A stretch of 40,226 nucleotides of DNA, from NCBI RefSeq assembly GCF_017590215.1, contig NZ_JAFFPK010000059.1, positions 1 through 40,226 on the forward strand, given 5' to 3'. This stretch comes from Clostridium sp. CCUG 7971. Its GTDB lineage: Bacteria > Bacillota > Clostridia > Peptostreptococcales > Peptostreptococcaceae. The notes beneath the pieces are model-generated. The model was not told the origin of the DNA and searched no databases. It was given only the letters and a program-made list of their open reading frames with translations. Shown in pieces: positions 1-8,871 of this stretch (positions within the stretch are counted from its first letter, which is position 1; the number at the start of each line of letters is the position of its first letter). The translations under genes were made by a program, and so were the position numbers.

Positions 1-120
1 AAATTATTGCATTTTGATTTCAAGTAAATTGTATTAGGTTAATATTCATATGTCAACTAAATATTCGTTTTATTTACATTTTTCATATTATTAAAAAAAT
101 TTAATACTTAATACTCTTAT

Positions 121-1716
121 CTAAATAGCTTTGAAGAGCTTTACTCCTTTATTTTTTATCAGATTATAAAGTATATAGTCTAATATTAATGTTATAATAG
201 TTCCTATTAATAAATATATATTTAAGTTACTTATATTTAAAATAAAATAAATTCCTGCATATATACCTAAATAAATCATACCTCCAAATAGTACTATCAT
301 TATACCTATGCTTCTTTTAACTACTGCTACTTCATTTTTCCAATCTAAATTTGGAAAATGTAAATTTGCAAATAGTCCTGATAATGAAACAAGTATAGAC
401 ATCGCTATGATTATAAGTGTCATTATAGCTATGAAACCTAAATCAAATTTTAACTTAAGTCCTAAAAGTAAAAAGCATATAATAGGTATTGGAATATTTA
501 AAAGTAAATTCATATATATCTTTGCCTTAAATATATCAGTTTCTTTAATTGGTGATGATTTTAATATCCATAAATTTTTACCTTCAAATGATATAGAACA
601 GTAAGTTGTACAAGACATAATTATTATAAATAATATAGCAACTATTATTTGAGGCTTTATCATATTCATATCTATATTAAGATTAAGCATCATATTTATC
701 TTGTCAGCACCAAATACTAAAATACCAATTGTCATTAAAGTCAAAAGTATTATTCCAACAGATGTATTTAGTACATATATATAAGATGAAAAATATCTAC
801 TTATCTCTTTTTTCATAAGAGCCACTGTTGGTGAAGAATATTTAAGCTCTTTTACTTCATAATCCTTATCTTTATAACTTTCATTCATTTTAGCATTTAT
901 ATTTCTAAATTGTTTAGAAAATATCTTAACAAATAATAAAAATGGCACTAAAGATATTACTGAAAATATTAATAAAGATATTAAATTGCTATTTTTTAAA
1001 GCATCTATAAAATAGTAAGTAAGTGGATATATACTACTAATTCCATCTATTATTCCTTTGCTATTTTTTAATATATTCATACCTATAGATTCTATTTGAG
1101 TGGCAACACCCATATATGCTATAAGTAATAATATACTTCCAATTATTAAAACTGCATTTTTATATTTAAACTTTGATGAGATACCACCTATAAAAAATGA
1201 GATAATAGAAGATATAACTATTGGTATTAATGGCATCATTAACATTAATAATACTAAATATATAAAGTAAATTGCACTAATATCAACCTTTATAAAATAC
1301 ACTATAGCTGGTATTAACATAACCCCTAATGAGTATAAATAGTTTGTAAAAAGTAACATCAATATTTTACTACTTAATACAGTTGAGTCTTTTATAGGAA
1401 GACTAGTTAACATATCAAAATCTTTAGCATTAAATAAATATGATGGTGCTTTGTATATTGATGTAAAAAGAGTAAATAGTGTTGAACCTAAAAATCCAAT
1501 TACTAATAATAGCTCCATTTGATTTATTTGTATTAAAATATCTGAAATTGAAATACACATACAAAATATATAGTAAGCTAGAATACATATTGAAAATAAA
1601 ATTAGCATTGTAGTTCCTAATATTTTATTTTTTTCCCTTTTATCAGCGTTTTTTATATTATTTAATTTGAATTCATTGATTATATTTGTATTTAATAATA
1701 AAAGTAAATTACTCAT
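121..1716 (-). CDS. ABC-2 type transporter permease
   Basis: Multi-spanning membrane protein of about 531 residues with roughly ten to twelve hydrophobic segments and no nucleotide-binding motif. It is the membrane partner of the ATPase encoded just upstream, and the two should form an exporter in the cytoplasmic membrane. Near residues 80-105 a soluble stretch (FNAKDFDMLTSLPIKDST) resembles the cytoplasmic coupling segment of ABC-2 permeases. I chose the ATG at 1716, which overlaps the ATPase stop by 8 nt and has a GGAG about 10 nt upstream; an in-frame TTG at 1722 lies only 4 nt from the same GGAG. The overlap indicates translational coupling. The substrate cannot be told from sequence; related pairs export peptides, lipids or antibiotics. 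Positions 1-120, downstream of the gene, show nothing I can identify. Confidence 0.85.
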   Translation of the reverse strand: MSNLLLLLNTNIINEFKLNNIKNADKREKNKILGTTMLILFSICILAYYIFCMCISISDILIQINQMELLLVIGFLGSTLFTLFTSIYKAPSYLFNAKDFDMLTSLPIKDSTVLSSKILMLLFTNYLYSLGVMLIPAIVYFIKVDISAIYFIYLVLLMLMMPLIPIVISSIISFFIGGISSKFKYKNAVLIIGSILLLIAYMGVATQIESIGMNILKNSKGIIDGISSIYPLTYYFIDALKNSNLISLLIFSVISLVPFLLFVKIFSKQFRNINAKMNESYKDKDYEVKELKYSSPTVALMKKEISRYFSSYIYVLNTSVGIILLTLMTIGILVFGADKINMMLNLNIDMNMIKPQIIVAILFIIIMSCTTYCSISFEGKNLWILKSSPIKETDIFKAKIYMNLLLNIPIPIICFLLLGLKLKFDLGFIAIMTLIIIAMSILVSLSGLFANLHFPNLDWKNEVAVVKRSIGIMIVLFGGMIYLGIYAGIYFILNISNLNIYLLIGTIITLILDYILYNLIKNKGVKLFKAI

Positions 1717-2419
1717 GTTCAATCAACTCCATAAACATATTTTCAAGAGAATTATCTCCCTTTACCTCAGATGTAGTTCCAGATGCTATTATTTTCCCAT
1801 CTTTAATTATTGCTATTTTATCGCATATCTTTTCAGCTACTTCTAACACATGAGTTGAGAAAAATATACAACCGCCTTTTTCACAAAACTCTTTCATTAT
1901 TTCTTTTACTGTAAATGAAGCTTTAGGGTCAAGTCCTACAAATGGCTCATCAAGTATTAATACTTTTGGACTGTGTATCAATGCTGATATTATTGCTAAT
2001 TTTTGTTTCATACCATGTGAGTATGATGATATTAAACTTCCTAAATCTTTTTCTATTTCAAATTCTCTAGAGTACTTTTGTATTAAATCTTGTCTTTTAA
2101 CTCTCTCTACTTTAAATATATCTGCTATAAAATTAAGATATTGTATTCCTGTAAGAGATTCATAAAGGTCTGGGTTATCTGGTATATATGCTATATCTTG
2201 TTTACATTCTATTGGATTAGTTTTTATAGAATGTGAATTTATTAATATATTACCTTTTTCAAAGTCATGTATTCCAACTATTGCCTTTATTGTTGTTGTT
2301 TTACCTGCTCCGTTGTGACCTATAAATCCAAATATTTCACCTTTATTTATTTCTAGTGATATATTATCTATTGCTAACTTATTTTTGTACGACTTAGAAA
2401 CATTTACTAACTTTAACAT
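1709..2419 (-). CDS. ABC transporter ATP-binding protein
   Basis: Cytoplasmic ATPase of 236 residues that powers the adjacent ABC-2 permease. Visible motifs are Walker A (GHNGAGKTTT, about residue 34), a signature loop with the unusual form SSYSHGMKQK (about 132-141) in place of LSGGQ, Walker B with catalytic Glu (VLILDEPFVGLDP, about 153) and the switch His (FFSTHVLE, about 188). The SHGMKQ signature is normal for drug and lantibiotic exporter ATPases of the CcmA/BcrA type. The start is ATG at 2419 with GGAGGAG 5 nt upstream. It is the first gene of a two-gene operon, with a strong promoter and a twin palindromic operator immediately upstream. No dedicated regulator such as a YtrA-type GntR protein lies next to it in this window. 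Confidence 0.9.
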   Translation of the reverse strand: MLKLVNVSKSYKNKLAIDNISLEINKGEIFGFIGHNGAGKTTTIKAIVGIHDFEKGNILINSHSIKTNPIECKQDIAYIPDNPDLYESLTGIQYLNFIADIFKVERVKRQDLIQKYSREFEIEKDLGSLISSYSHGMKQKLAIISALIHSPKVLILDEPFVGLDPKASFTVKEIMKEFCEKGGCIFFSTHVLEVAEKICDKIAIIKDGKIIASGTTSEVKGDNSLENMFMELIEHE

Positions 2420-2440
2420 TTTATCTCCTCCAAAATATAG

Positions 2441-2518
2441 TTGTTATATATAATATATAACAACTATATTTTTTATGCAATAACTTTTATTATATTTGTT
2501 ATACTTTTTATATAACAA
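2441..2518 (-). promoter_or_regulatory. Promoter with twin palindromic operator for the ABC-2 operon
   Basis: On the minus strand there is a -35 TTGCAT (2475-2480), a 17-nt spacer and a -10 TATATT (2452-2457). Two copies of TTGTTATA-N7-TATAACAA are present: 2441-2463 covers the -10, and 2496-2518 lies just upstream of the -35. Arms and 7-nt spacing are identical, and the centres are 55 bp apart. The proximal copy sits inside a longer 18-bp perfect inverted repeat (2432-2449 and 2455-2472) that ends next to the ribosome binding site. This is the pattern of a repressor dimer site used twice. The regulator is not visible nearby; GntR/YtrA or TetR families are candidates by analogy. Confidence 0.75.
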
Positions 2519-2550
2519 AATTTCAAAACTGAAATTTTCTCTAGCATATA

Positions 2551-2589
2551 AAAAATCCCTCTAGTAATCTGTCTACTAGAGGGATTTTT
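2551..2589 (-). terminator. Rho-independent terminator of the FtsX ABC operon
   Basis: Perfect 16-bp stem (2551-2566 with 2574-2589) and a 7-nt loop. Flanking A and T runs give a U-tract on both strands. It follows the permease stop at 2661 and could also insulate the next operon. Confidence 0.9.
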
Positions 2590-2660
2590 AAACTATTTAA
2601 TAAGCTATGTTAAATAAAATGCTAATATCACATATACCTAATAAGTTAGTTAAATACATT

Positions 2661-5225
2661 TTATTCTATTGTTCTAATTCTTTCTACTATGCTCTCTTTA
2701 GATGTTGATTTATAAACAATTAAAGGAACTATTAAACTTACTAAAAATACTAACAGCGTACATATCAATAAAGCTTCTATTGGATAAGTATATACAGAGT
2801 ATCTAGTCTTTATAATATTAAATCCTAATAAAGTGGCCATACTACCAAGGGTAATATTTATAAAGGTTATTGTAACTGCGTAATACATACCTTCAAGTAT
2901 TAACATTTTTTTAAGTTGGTTTTTAGTCGTTCCTACTGCTTCAAGCATTGCAAATTCTTGATTTCTTGATATTATATTAGTTACCATAGTGTTTATAAAA
3001 TTTAGCACTCCTATTAAACCTATTATAAATACACCGCTCATTCCTATAATAGTTATAATAGATTGAGTTTCTTTAGCTTCTTTTATATATGTTCTCTTTG
3101 AAAATATATGAGTGTATGGATTATTATACTTTTCATTTAATTTCTCTATACTCTTTTCTACTTCGTCTACATTTTTATCTACATCTACTACTACATTTTG
3201 TATATATGCTTTTGGTACTATTTTTTTATAATTTTGTTCATTTACATATACATACATATTAAAATTATCTGCTCCATCAAGTATTGCCATTACTTCAAGC
3301 TCGTTAGTAGTATACCCTTCTTCTAATGTATTACCTTTAAGATATTTTAGTTCTATTTTATCTCCTACTTTTATTTTACTACCTTCATGCCCTCTAATTA
3401 TTATATATCCACCTTTATTAAACTTTTCTATATCCATATTTCCTTCTATTATTTTTGTCTCACCATAAAAATCAGTAATATTACCTTCAAGCATTCTTTT
3501 CATCAACTCTCCAGAAGATACTCCACTTATTTCTATATTTACACTCTTTTGAAAATCAGAAATTTTTCTAGGGTCTTCTCCTTTCCAATACTTGTCTACA
3601 TATTCTTTATCTACCCTTTGACTTAAAAATTCTTCTTTTAATATTCCTTCATAAGCTACACGGCCTAAATAGTCCTTATATATTTTATCTATACTTTTTA
3701 CTCCATCTAAACTTTTAACATCTTTTATAAATTCTTCATCTATCGGTATTATATTATCATATATTTTTGAATTTTGAGCTTCTCCATGTTGTATTTCTAC
3801 GTCACCTACCATCATACCATCTGCTGCTCTTTTTGGGTTCATGCTACTTATTACAGTTGATACACTTAAAAATATAATACAACTTAAAGACATAGACATT
3901 AAAACTAATAATGCTTTTTTCTTATTTCTAAACATATTTGAAAGTGCCATTTTATGAATTTTAGAACCACTTTTACCTTTTTTTGCTTTACGCTTTATAT
4001 TACTATCTCGATCACTATATCTTGTAGCATCCACTTCAGATACGCTACTTGCAAGTTTTGCAGGTTTCATACAAGATATTCTGACAGTAACATATGAAAA
4101 TATAATAGCACCTATAAATATAGCTGGATTATTTGAATCTATTGATTTCAAACTTGATGCGAAAGTAAACTCCATAGCTATAGGTAAAAGTATTCTACCT
4201 ATTATAAATCCTAAAAATAATCCAATTGGTATTGCTATTAATGATAATCTATTAGCTTGATTTATTATTAATTTTCTTAATTGTTTTGGTGATGTTCCTA
4301 TAGTTTTAAGTAAACCATAGTGTTTTATATCTTTTACTACTGAAATATAAAATATATTGTATATTAAAAGATATCCACTTGTAAGTATTATAAATACTAA
4401 TAAAATTATTGGAAGAGCATTTTTTATAAATTCACTAGTATTTGTTACTTGATTATCTAAATATGCTGGATTTACACTATATTTACCTGAATATGGCCTA
4501 ATATCTTTAACTAAATCTTCAACTTGTTTCTCTAAGTTTTTATCATCTTTAAAATTAAAGCTTATACATGTATGTCCTACTTCATTATCTTTTTTGTATT
4601 CATTGTAAAAAGCATCACTTATATAAGTATCATGAAGTGGCATAGCTGTTGCTGTTTTATATGTAAAATATCCACTTAATTTAAATTTATATGTTTTATT
4701 TTCTCCAGTATAAGCTCCATCTTTAGATACTGGAATATCTATATTTGCTTCAGTACCTATTTTATGAGGTAGTTTTAACATATCTAATACTTCTATTGGC
4801 ATAACTATATCTTCTTTAGATTTTGGTAAACTACCCTCTATCATCTCTGTATTTATAGAATTTTTTATACTCTGGCTATCATAAACTGCTAGATTTACAG
4901 TTTGAGTTGAAAACTCTGGATTTTTAGCACTATCAATATTTTTAACTATACCTATACTACTTTTATCTATACTTTCATTATTTTTTATTATATCTATCTG
5001 ACCTTTATCTACTTCTTGCATTTGTATATGGGAACTCATACCATATTGCATCATCATATAAGTATTAAAAGAATCCATTATAGATACGCCTACTGTAAAT
5101 AATGATGTAAATAAAACTGTGGTTAATGTTATTGCTAAAATAGATATAATATTTCTTATTTTATTAGCTTTAAAACTTCTTTTACTTAGCTTTTTTATGA
5201 TTTCTTGGTTGTTATTTTGTAGCAT
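2661..5225 (-). CDS. FtsX-like ABC transporter permease, two FtsX domains
   Basis: Large permease of about 854 residues. It has one N-terminal membrane helix (about 25-50), an extracellular domain (about 55-270), three helices, a basic linker (about 405-435), and a repeat of the same plan: a helix near 440-462, a second extracellular domain to about 725, and three final helices. That is eight helices in a duplicated FtsX layout, unlike the ten-helix, single-domain BceB. The partner ATPase is encoded immediately upstream with a 14-nt overlap. The start is ATG at 5225 with GAGGTG 6 nt upstream; an upstream GTG at 5234 is part of that Shine-Dalgarno sequence. Together with the two-component genes that follow, a role in resistance to or sensing of cell-envelope agents is likely, though the substrate is unknown. 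Confidence 0.87.
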   Translation of the reverse strand: MLQNNNQEIIKKLSKRSFKANKIRNIISILAITLTTVLFTSLFTVGVSIMDSFNTYMMMQYGMSSHIQMQEVDKGQIDIIKNNESIDKSSIGIVKNIDSAKNPEFSTQTVNLAVYDSQSIKNSINTEMIEGSLPKSKEDIVMPIEVLDMLKLPHKIGTEANIDIPVSKDGAYTGENKTYKFKLSGYFTYKTATAMPLHDTYISDAFYNEYKKDNEVGHTCISFNFKDDKNLEKQVEDLVKDIRPYSGKYSVNPAYLDNQVTNTSEFIKNALPIILLVFIILTSGYLLIYNIFYISVVKDIKHYGLLKTIGTSPKQLRKLIINQANRLSLIAIPIGLFLGFIIGRILLPIAMEFTFASSLKSIDSNNPAIFIGAIIFSYVTVRISCMKPAKLASSVSEVDATRYSDRDSNIKRKAKKGKSGSKIHKMALSNMFRNKKKALLVLMSMSLSCIIFLSVSTVISSMNPKRAADGMMVGDVEIQHGEAQNSKIYDNIIPIDEEFIKDVKSLDGVKSIDKIYKDYLGRVAYEGILKEEFLSQRVDKEYVDKYWKGEDPRKISDFQKSVNIEISGVSSGELMKRMLEGNITDFYGETKIIEGNMDIEKFNKGGYIIIRGHEGSKIKVGDKIELKYLKGNTLEEGYTTNELEVMAILDGADNFNMYVYVNEQNYKKIVPKAYIQNVVVDVDKNVDEVEKSIEKLNEKYNNPYTHIFSKRTYIKEAKETQSIITIIGMSGVFIIGLIGVLNFINTMVTNIISRNQEFAMLEAVGTTKNQLKKMLILEGMYYAVTITFINITLGSMATLLGFNIIKTRYSVYTYPIEALLICTLLVFLVSLIVPLIVYKSTSKESIVERIRTIE

Positions 5226-5901
5226 GGCTTTCACCTCTACTTACAACTTTTCCATCTTCAATTCTTATAATTCTATCTGCCATTTGTGCTATTTGCTCAT
5301 TATGAGTTATTATAATTATAGTTTGACTAAACTTGTTACTAGTTACTTTTAAAAGTCCAAGGACATCTTGTTCAGTTTTACTATCTAGATTTCCTGTTGG
5401 CTCATCTGCAAGTATTATAGACGGTTTTGTTGCTAAAGCCCTTGCAATTGCAACTCTTTGCTGTTGTCCACCTGATAAGTTATTCGGTAAGGTGTCTATC
5501 TTTTTACTAAGTCCTAGTATGTTTATTATTTCAGTTATATAATCACTATCTACTTTGCATCCATCTAGTTCTATTGGTAGCACTATATTTTCATAAACAT
5601 TAAGTATAGGAACTAGGTTATAGTTTTGAAATACAAATCCAACGTTACGTCTTCTAAATATTGTAAGTTCCTCATCACTCATTTTAAATACGTTATTGTT
5701 TTCAATTATCACTTCTCCTTCACTAGGTCTATCAAGTCCTCCTAGCATATGCAGTAATGTACTTTTACCACTTCCCGATGTACCTACTATAGCAACAAAC
5801 TCCCCTTTGTTTATACTTATATCAACTCCATCTAGTGCTTTAACTAGACTTTCACCTTTTCCGTAGTATTTTTTTAAGTTCTTACTTTCTAATATTTTCA
5901 T
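5212..5901 (-). CDS. ABC transporter ATP-binding protein, LolD/MacB type
   Basis: Cytoplasmic ATPase of 229 residues. It carries Walker A (GTSGSGKSTLLHMLGG, about 39-47), a Q-loop (VGFVFQNYNLVP), the canonical signature LSGGQQQRVAIARAL (about 142-156), Walker B (ILADEPTGNLDS, about 161-172) and the H-loop (IIIITHNE). The GNLDS ending and the phrase RRRNVGFVFQ are typical of ATPases that pair with FtsX/MacB permeases and act by conformational coupling rather than classical transport. It is the first gene of a two-gene operon and is coupled to the permease by overlap. A Shine-Dalgarno AAAGGGGA lies about 9 nt before the ATG. The promoter region at 5999-6036 suggests control by the neighbouring response regulator. 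Confidence 0.92.
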   Translation of the reverse strand: MKILESKNLKKYYGKGESLVKALDGVDISINKGEFVAIVGTSGSGKSTLLHMLGGLDRPSEGEVIIENNNVFKMSDEELTIFRRRNVGFVFQNYNLVPILNVYENIVLPIELDGCKVDSDYITEIINILGLSKKIDTLPNNLSGGQQQRVAIARALATKPSIILADEPTGNLDSKTEQDVLGLLKVTSNKFSQTIIIITHNEQIAQMADRIIRIEDGKVVSRGESHATK

Positions 5902-5998
5902 TAATTAAAATCCCCTTTAAATTTTATATATATTAATATCTTTTTAGGATAATTCTATCTAAGTTAATTAACTTTAATTATTAATATACTTAAATGTT

Positions 5999-6036
5999 AT
6001 CATATAAATATATTTTAAATCCTCACAGTCTTGTGA
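5999..6036 (-). promoter_or_regulatory. Weak promoter with inverted repeat, candidate response-regulator site
   Basis: The inverted repeat TCACA-GTCT-TGTGA (6023-6036) overlaps a poor -35 (TGTGAG on the minus strand, 6022-6027). This is 17 nt from a fair -10, TATGAT (5999-6004), in front of the FtsX ABC operon. A weak -35 under a palindrome fits activation by a bound regulator. Assigning it to the adjacent OmpR-type regulator is inference. Confidence 0.4.
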
Positions 6037-6082
6037 TATTGTTTATATAAATCATAACAATATTGAGATATTTAACACAAAA

Positions 6083-6106
6083 AAGCACTATTAATTAACA
6101 GTGCTT
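6083..6106 (-). terminator. Terminator of the two-component operon
   Basis: Stem AAGCACT (6083-6089) with AGTGCTT (6100-6106), extended by the self-complementary TTAATTAA in the loop. On the minus strand it is followed by a T-run. It lies 14 nt after the kinase stop. Confidence 0.85.
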
Positions 6107-6120
6107 ACCTTTTATATAGT

Positions 6121-7185
6121 TTAATTTTTCATATATACATAAAAGCTGGTTCCTACTCCTTTTTTAGACTCTACTTTTATATATCCACTTTGCTTATTTA
6201 TAATCTCTCTTGCTAGATATAACCCAACTCCAACACCTTCTGTATTAGACACATTGCTACTTCTATAAAATCTTTTAAATACATTATTAATCTCATATTC
6301 ATCTATCCCGATACCATTATCTATTATACTTATTTTAGTAAATAGATCCATTTTATCTATCTTTAAATTTATACTTCCATTATCTTTTGTATATTTCACT
6401 GAATTTTCAACAATATTAAATATTGCCTCGCTAGTCCACTTCTTATCATGATAAAGTTCTAGTTTCTCGTCAATATCCACATTTATAGATATATTTTTTT
6501 CTTCTGATTTTAAATATATTCCGCTAAGTGCATTTGCAATTGTATCACTTATTCTATGTTTTTCTATATTTAAGGCTATCATTCCACTTTCTAGTCTAGA
6601 CATTTTTATAAGTGACTTAACTAGCCATTCTAATTTACTGACTTGATTTTGCATATTTTCTAAAAATATTATCTGTTTCTCTCTATCTAGTTCTCTATTT
6701 ATTAAAGTTTCATTATACATAGAAATATTGGCTATAGGAGTTTTTATTTGATGAGAAATATCAGATATTAAAGACTTTATATTATCTTTTTCCTCTAAGT
6801 ATCTTCTATTTTTATTTTCCATAATTTCTATCATATATTTAAATTTATTTTGTATCTTAGAAAGCAAAGTATCTTTATTAGTTTCTAGAATTATTTCTTT
6901 ATCTTGAGATATGAAAGAATCTATATTATCTATAATGCTATCACTAAATTTAACAATATTTATCCTTATAATGTATACGAATGATACACCTATTATTAGT
7001 GATAGTAATCCAAAACAAAAGCTTATATTATTAATATTTTTAACTGTATCAAAAGAATTTGGATAGGTTTTTAAAATAGCATTTGTTTGTTGTTTGATTA
7101 AAAAAAATGATATTGATGATATTATAATGTATAAAATAGAAAAGTTTATATAGCAGTTATTAAAAATACTTTTACTATTTTTCAT
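6121..7185 (-). CDS. Sensor histidine kinase with short extracellular loop
   Basis: Membrane sensor kinase of about 354 residues. Two helices (about 8-30 and 54-74) flank an outside loop of only about 23 residues. The dimerisation and phospho-acceptor motif SDISHQIKTP holds His145. The ATPase domain shows the N box (NIVENSVKY), G1 box (DNGIGID) and G2 box (GVGVGLYLA). Such a short loop is the hallmark of intramembrane-sensing kinases such as BceS, which read the state of a partner ABC transporter rather than binding the ligand. The neighbouring FtsX ABC operon fits that model. I chose ATG at 7185, preceded by GGTG and overlapping the regulator gene by 11 nt; the longer reading from 7218 adds 11 residues with no clear ribosome binding site. 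Confidence 0.9.
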   Translation of the reverse strand: MKNSKSIFNNCYINFSILYIIISSISFFLIKQQTNAILKTYPNSFDTVKNINNISFCFGLLSLIIGVSFVYIIRINIVKFSDSIIDNIDSFISQDKEIILETNKDTLLSKIQNKFKYMIEIMENKNRRYLEEKDNIKSLISDISHQIKTPIANISMYNETLINRELDREKQIIFLENMQNQVSKLEWLVKSLIKMSRLESGMIALNIEKHRISDTIANALSGIYLKSEEKNISINVDIDEKLELYHDKKWTSEAIFNIVENSVKYTKDNGSINLKIDKMDLFTKISIIDNGIGIDEYEINNVFKRFYRSSNVSNTEGVGVGLYLAREIINKQSGYIKVESKKGVGTSFYVYMKN

Positions 7186-7870
7186 TCTTTTCACCAATCC
7201 ACATATATCCCATACCATATACTGTTTTTATGTATTTATAATCAGATGATTTATCTTCTATTTTACTTCTTAATCTATTAATATTTACTGTTAAAGCGTG
7301 TTCTTCTATATACTCTCCATCATTATCCCAAATTGCATCTATTAGTGCTTGTCTTGTAACAATTTGATTTTTACACTGTACTAATTTCTTTAGTATTTTG
7401 TATTCTATTGGTGATATCACCATATTTATTTTATTTTTAGCTACTATCATTTTTTCAAAGTTAAATTCAAATTCGCCTTCAATTAAAAGTTCTTCAGATT
7501 TCTCATTATTATTACAACGTCTAAGTAAAGCTCCTACTCTTTGCATTAATATATTTATACTGAATGGTTTTGTTATATAGTCATCAGCTCCTATTTTAAA
7601 CCCATTTATAATATCTGATTCCATATCACATGCAGTTAGAAACAATATTCCTACATTAGAATTTTTTCTAATTTTTTTACAAAATTCAAATCCATCTCCA
7701 TCTGGTAGATTTACGTCTAGTATTATTAAGTCTATATTATTTTTATTAAGTTCATTTTCCCCTTCTTTTAAATTGTATGCAGGTATTGCATTAAATCCAT
7801 CTACTTGTAAATTAAAACATATACCGTTATTTAGCATAGTATCATCTTCTACTATCAATATGTTTTTCAT
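7175..7870 (-). CDS. OmpR-family response regulator
   Basis: Two-domain regulator of about 231 residues. The N-terminal receiver has the acidic pair in LIVEDD, the phospho-acceptor Asp52 (LDVNLPDGDG), Thr in LFLTA and Lys in DDYITKPF. The C-terminal winged helix covers about 130-228, with the recognition region near ALTVNINRLRSKI and the wing YIKTVYGMGY. The start is ATG at 7870 with AAAGGGGA about 7 nt upstream; the in-frame ATG at 7906 lacks one. It is the first gene of the regulator-kinase operon. It probably receives phosphate from the kinase and controls the FtsX ABC operon downstream. Confidence 0.93.
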   Translation of the reverse strand: MKNILIVEDDTMLNNGICFNLQVDGFNAIPAYNLKEGENELNKNNIDLIILDVNLPDGDGFEFCKKIRKNSNVGILFLTACDMESDIINGFKIGADDYITKPFSINILMQRVGALLRRCNNNEKSEELLIEGEFEFNFEKMIVAKNKINMVISPIEYKILKKLVQCKNQIVTRQALIDAIWDNDGEYIEEHALTVNINRLRSKIEDKSSDYKYIKTVYGMGYMWIGEKNEK

Positions 7871-8047
7871 TTTGTTTATTCCCCTTTTGTAAATTATATA
7901 TTTCATTATACTTTAAAATGATTATATCATTTTTTAAAATAGCTTTTCAAACTCATATTTTATATTAACCTTCTACAAAGTCCTTTAATTTAGGTTTTAA
8001 ATATCTAATAACCTTAAATTCTTTATCTATTCTTTAATATAAAAATT

Positions 8048-8087
8048 AAAAATCACCTTATCTATAATTATAGATAAGGTGATTTTT
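8048..8087 (-). terminator. Terminator of the osmolyte transporter operon
   Basis: Perfect palindrome about 40 bp long centred at 8067/8068, rich in GC in its middle (TCACCTTA with TAAGGTGA) with A/T runs at both ends. It lies about 40 nt after the ATPase stop, and the symmetry makes it functional on both strands. Confidence 0.9.
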
Positions 8088-8128
8088 ACTCACTCTTGCT
8101 TAATAACAGTTCTATTTAATAAATATTT

Positions 8129-8863
8129 TTAAACTACACTACTTACTAAGTTTTTTACAAAATCATTATTCGGACTTTTTATTATATCTTCTTCATTACC
8201 ATGTTGAACTATCTTTCCTTTATCAATTATTACTACTTTGCTTCCTAATTTAAAAGCTTCTTTTATATCATGAGTAATAAAAAATATAGTTTTATTTAAT
8301 TTCTTTTGTATTTTTAATAGTTCATCTTGTAGAGATTTTCTAGTTATTTCATCTACTGCACCAAATGGTTCATCCATAAGTATTATTTCAGGGTCTGAAG
8401 CTAATGCTCTTGCAATACCTACACGCTGTCTTTGACCACCACTTAACTCACTTGGATATCTATATAATAAATCTTTATCAAGTTCTACTATATCCATTAA
8501 TTCATTTACTTTATTTGATACCTTATTTTTATCATTTTTCTCTAAATCAAGTACATAAGATATATTCTTTTCTACTGTCATGTGTGGGAATAACCCTATA
8601 TCCTGTATTACATAACCTATATTTCTTCTTAATTTTATAATATCTGTATTGTTTATATTTTCACCTTTTACTATAACTTCACCTTTATCCGCTTTTATTA
8701 ACCCATTTATTAGTTTTAGTGTAGTTGTTTTACCACTTCCTGAACTTCCTATTACCGTTACAAATTCTCCCTTGTGTATATCTAAGTTAAAATCTGATAA
8801 TATTTCTTTTTCATCATAGCTTTTAAATACGTTTTTAAAAGTTATTATTGGCTTTTTACTCAT
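8129..8863 (-). CDS. opuCA: Glycine betaine/carnitine/choline ABC transporter ATP-binding protein
   Basis: ATPase of 244 residues that energises uptake of quaternary-ammonium osmoprotectants. It has Walker A (GSSGSGKTTTLKLING), Q-loop (IGYVIQDIGLFPHMTV), signature LSGGQRQRVGIARAL, Walker B (IILMDEPFGAVD) and H-loop (FFITHDIKEA). The FPHMTV and DEPFGAVDEITR segments are typical of the OpuCA/ProV group. It ends near residue 244, without the tandem CBS domains that sense ionic strength in Bacillus OpuCA (about 380 residues). It is coupled to the upstream permease gene with an 8-nt gap. The assignment to the Opu family is firm; the exact substrate is not. Confidence 0.88.
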   Translation of the reverse strand: MSKKPIITFKNVFKSYDEKEILSDFNLDIHKGEFVTVIGSSGSGKTTTLKLINGLIKADKGEVIVKGENINNTDIIKLRRNIGYVIQDIGLFPHMTVEKNISYVLDLEKNDKNKVSNKVNELMDIVELDKDLLYRYPSELSGGQRQRVGIARALASDPEIILMDEPFGAVDEITRKSLQDELLKIQKKLNKTIFFITHDIKEAFKLGSKVVIIDKGKIVQHGNEEDIIKSPNNDFVKNLVSSVV

Positions 8864-8871
8864 ATTTTCAC

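Noticed and set aside
308-604. Plus-strand ORFs opposite the ABC permease and many similar antisense frames over the window
   Set aside because: They are mirror frames of conserved minus-strand genes without ribosome binding sites or recognisable domains.
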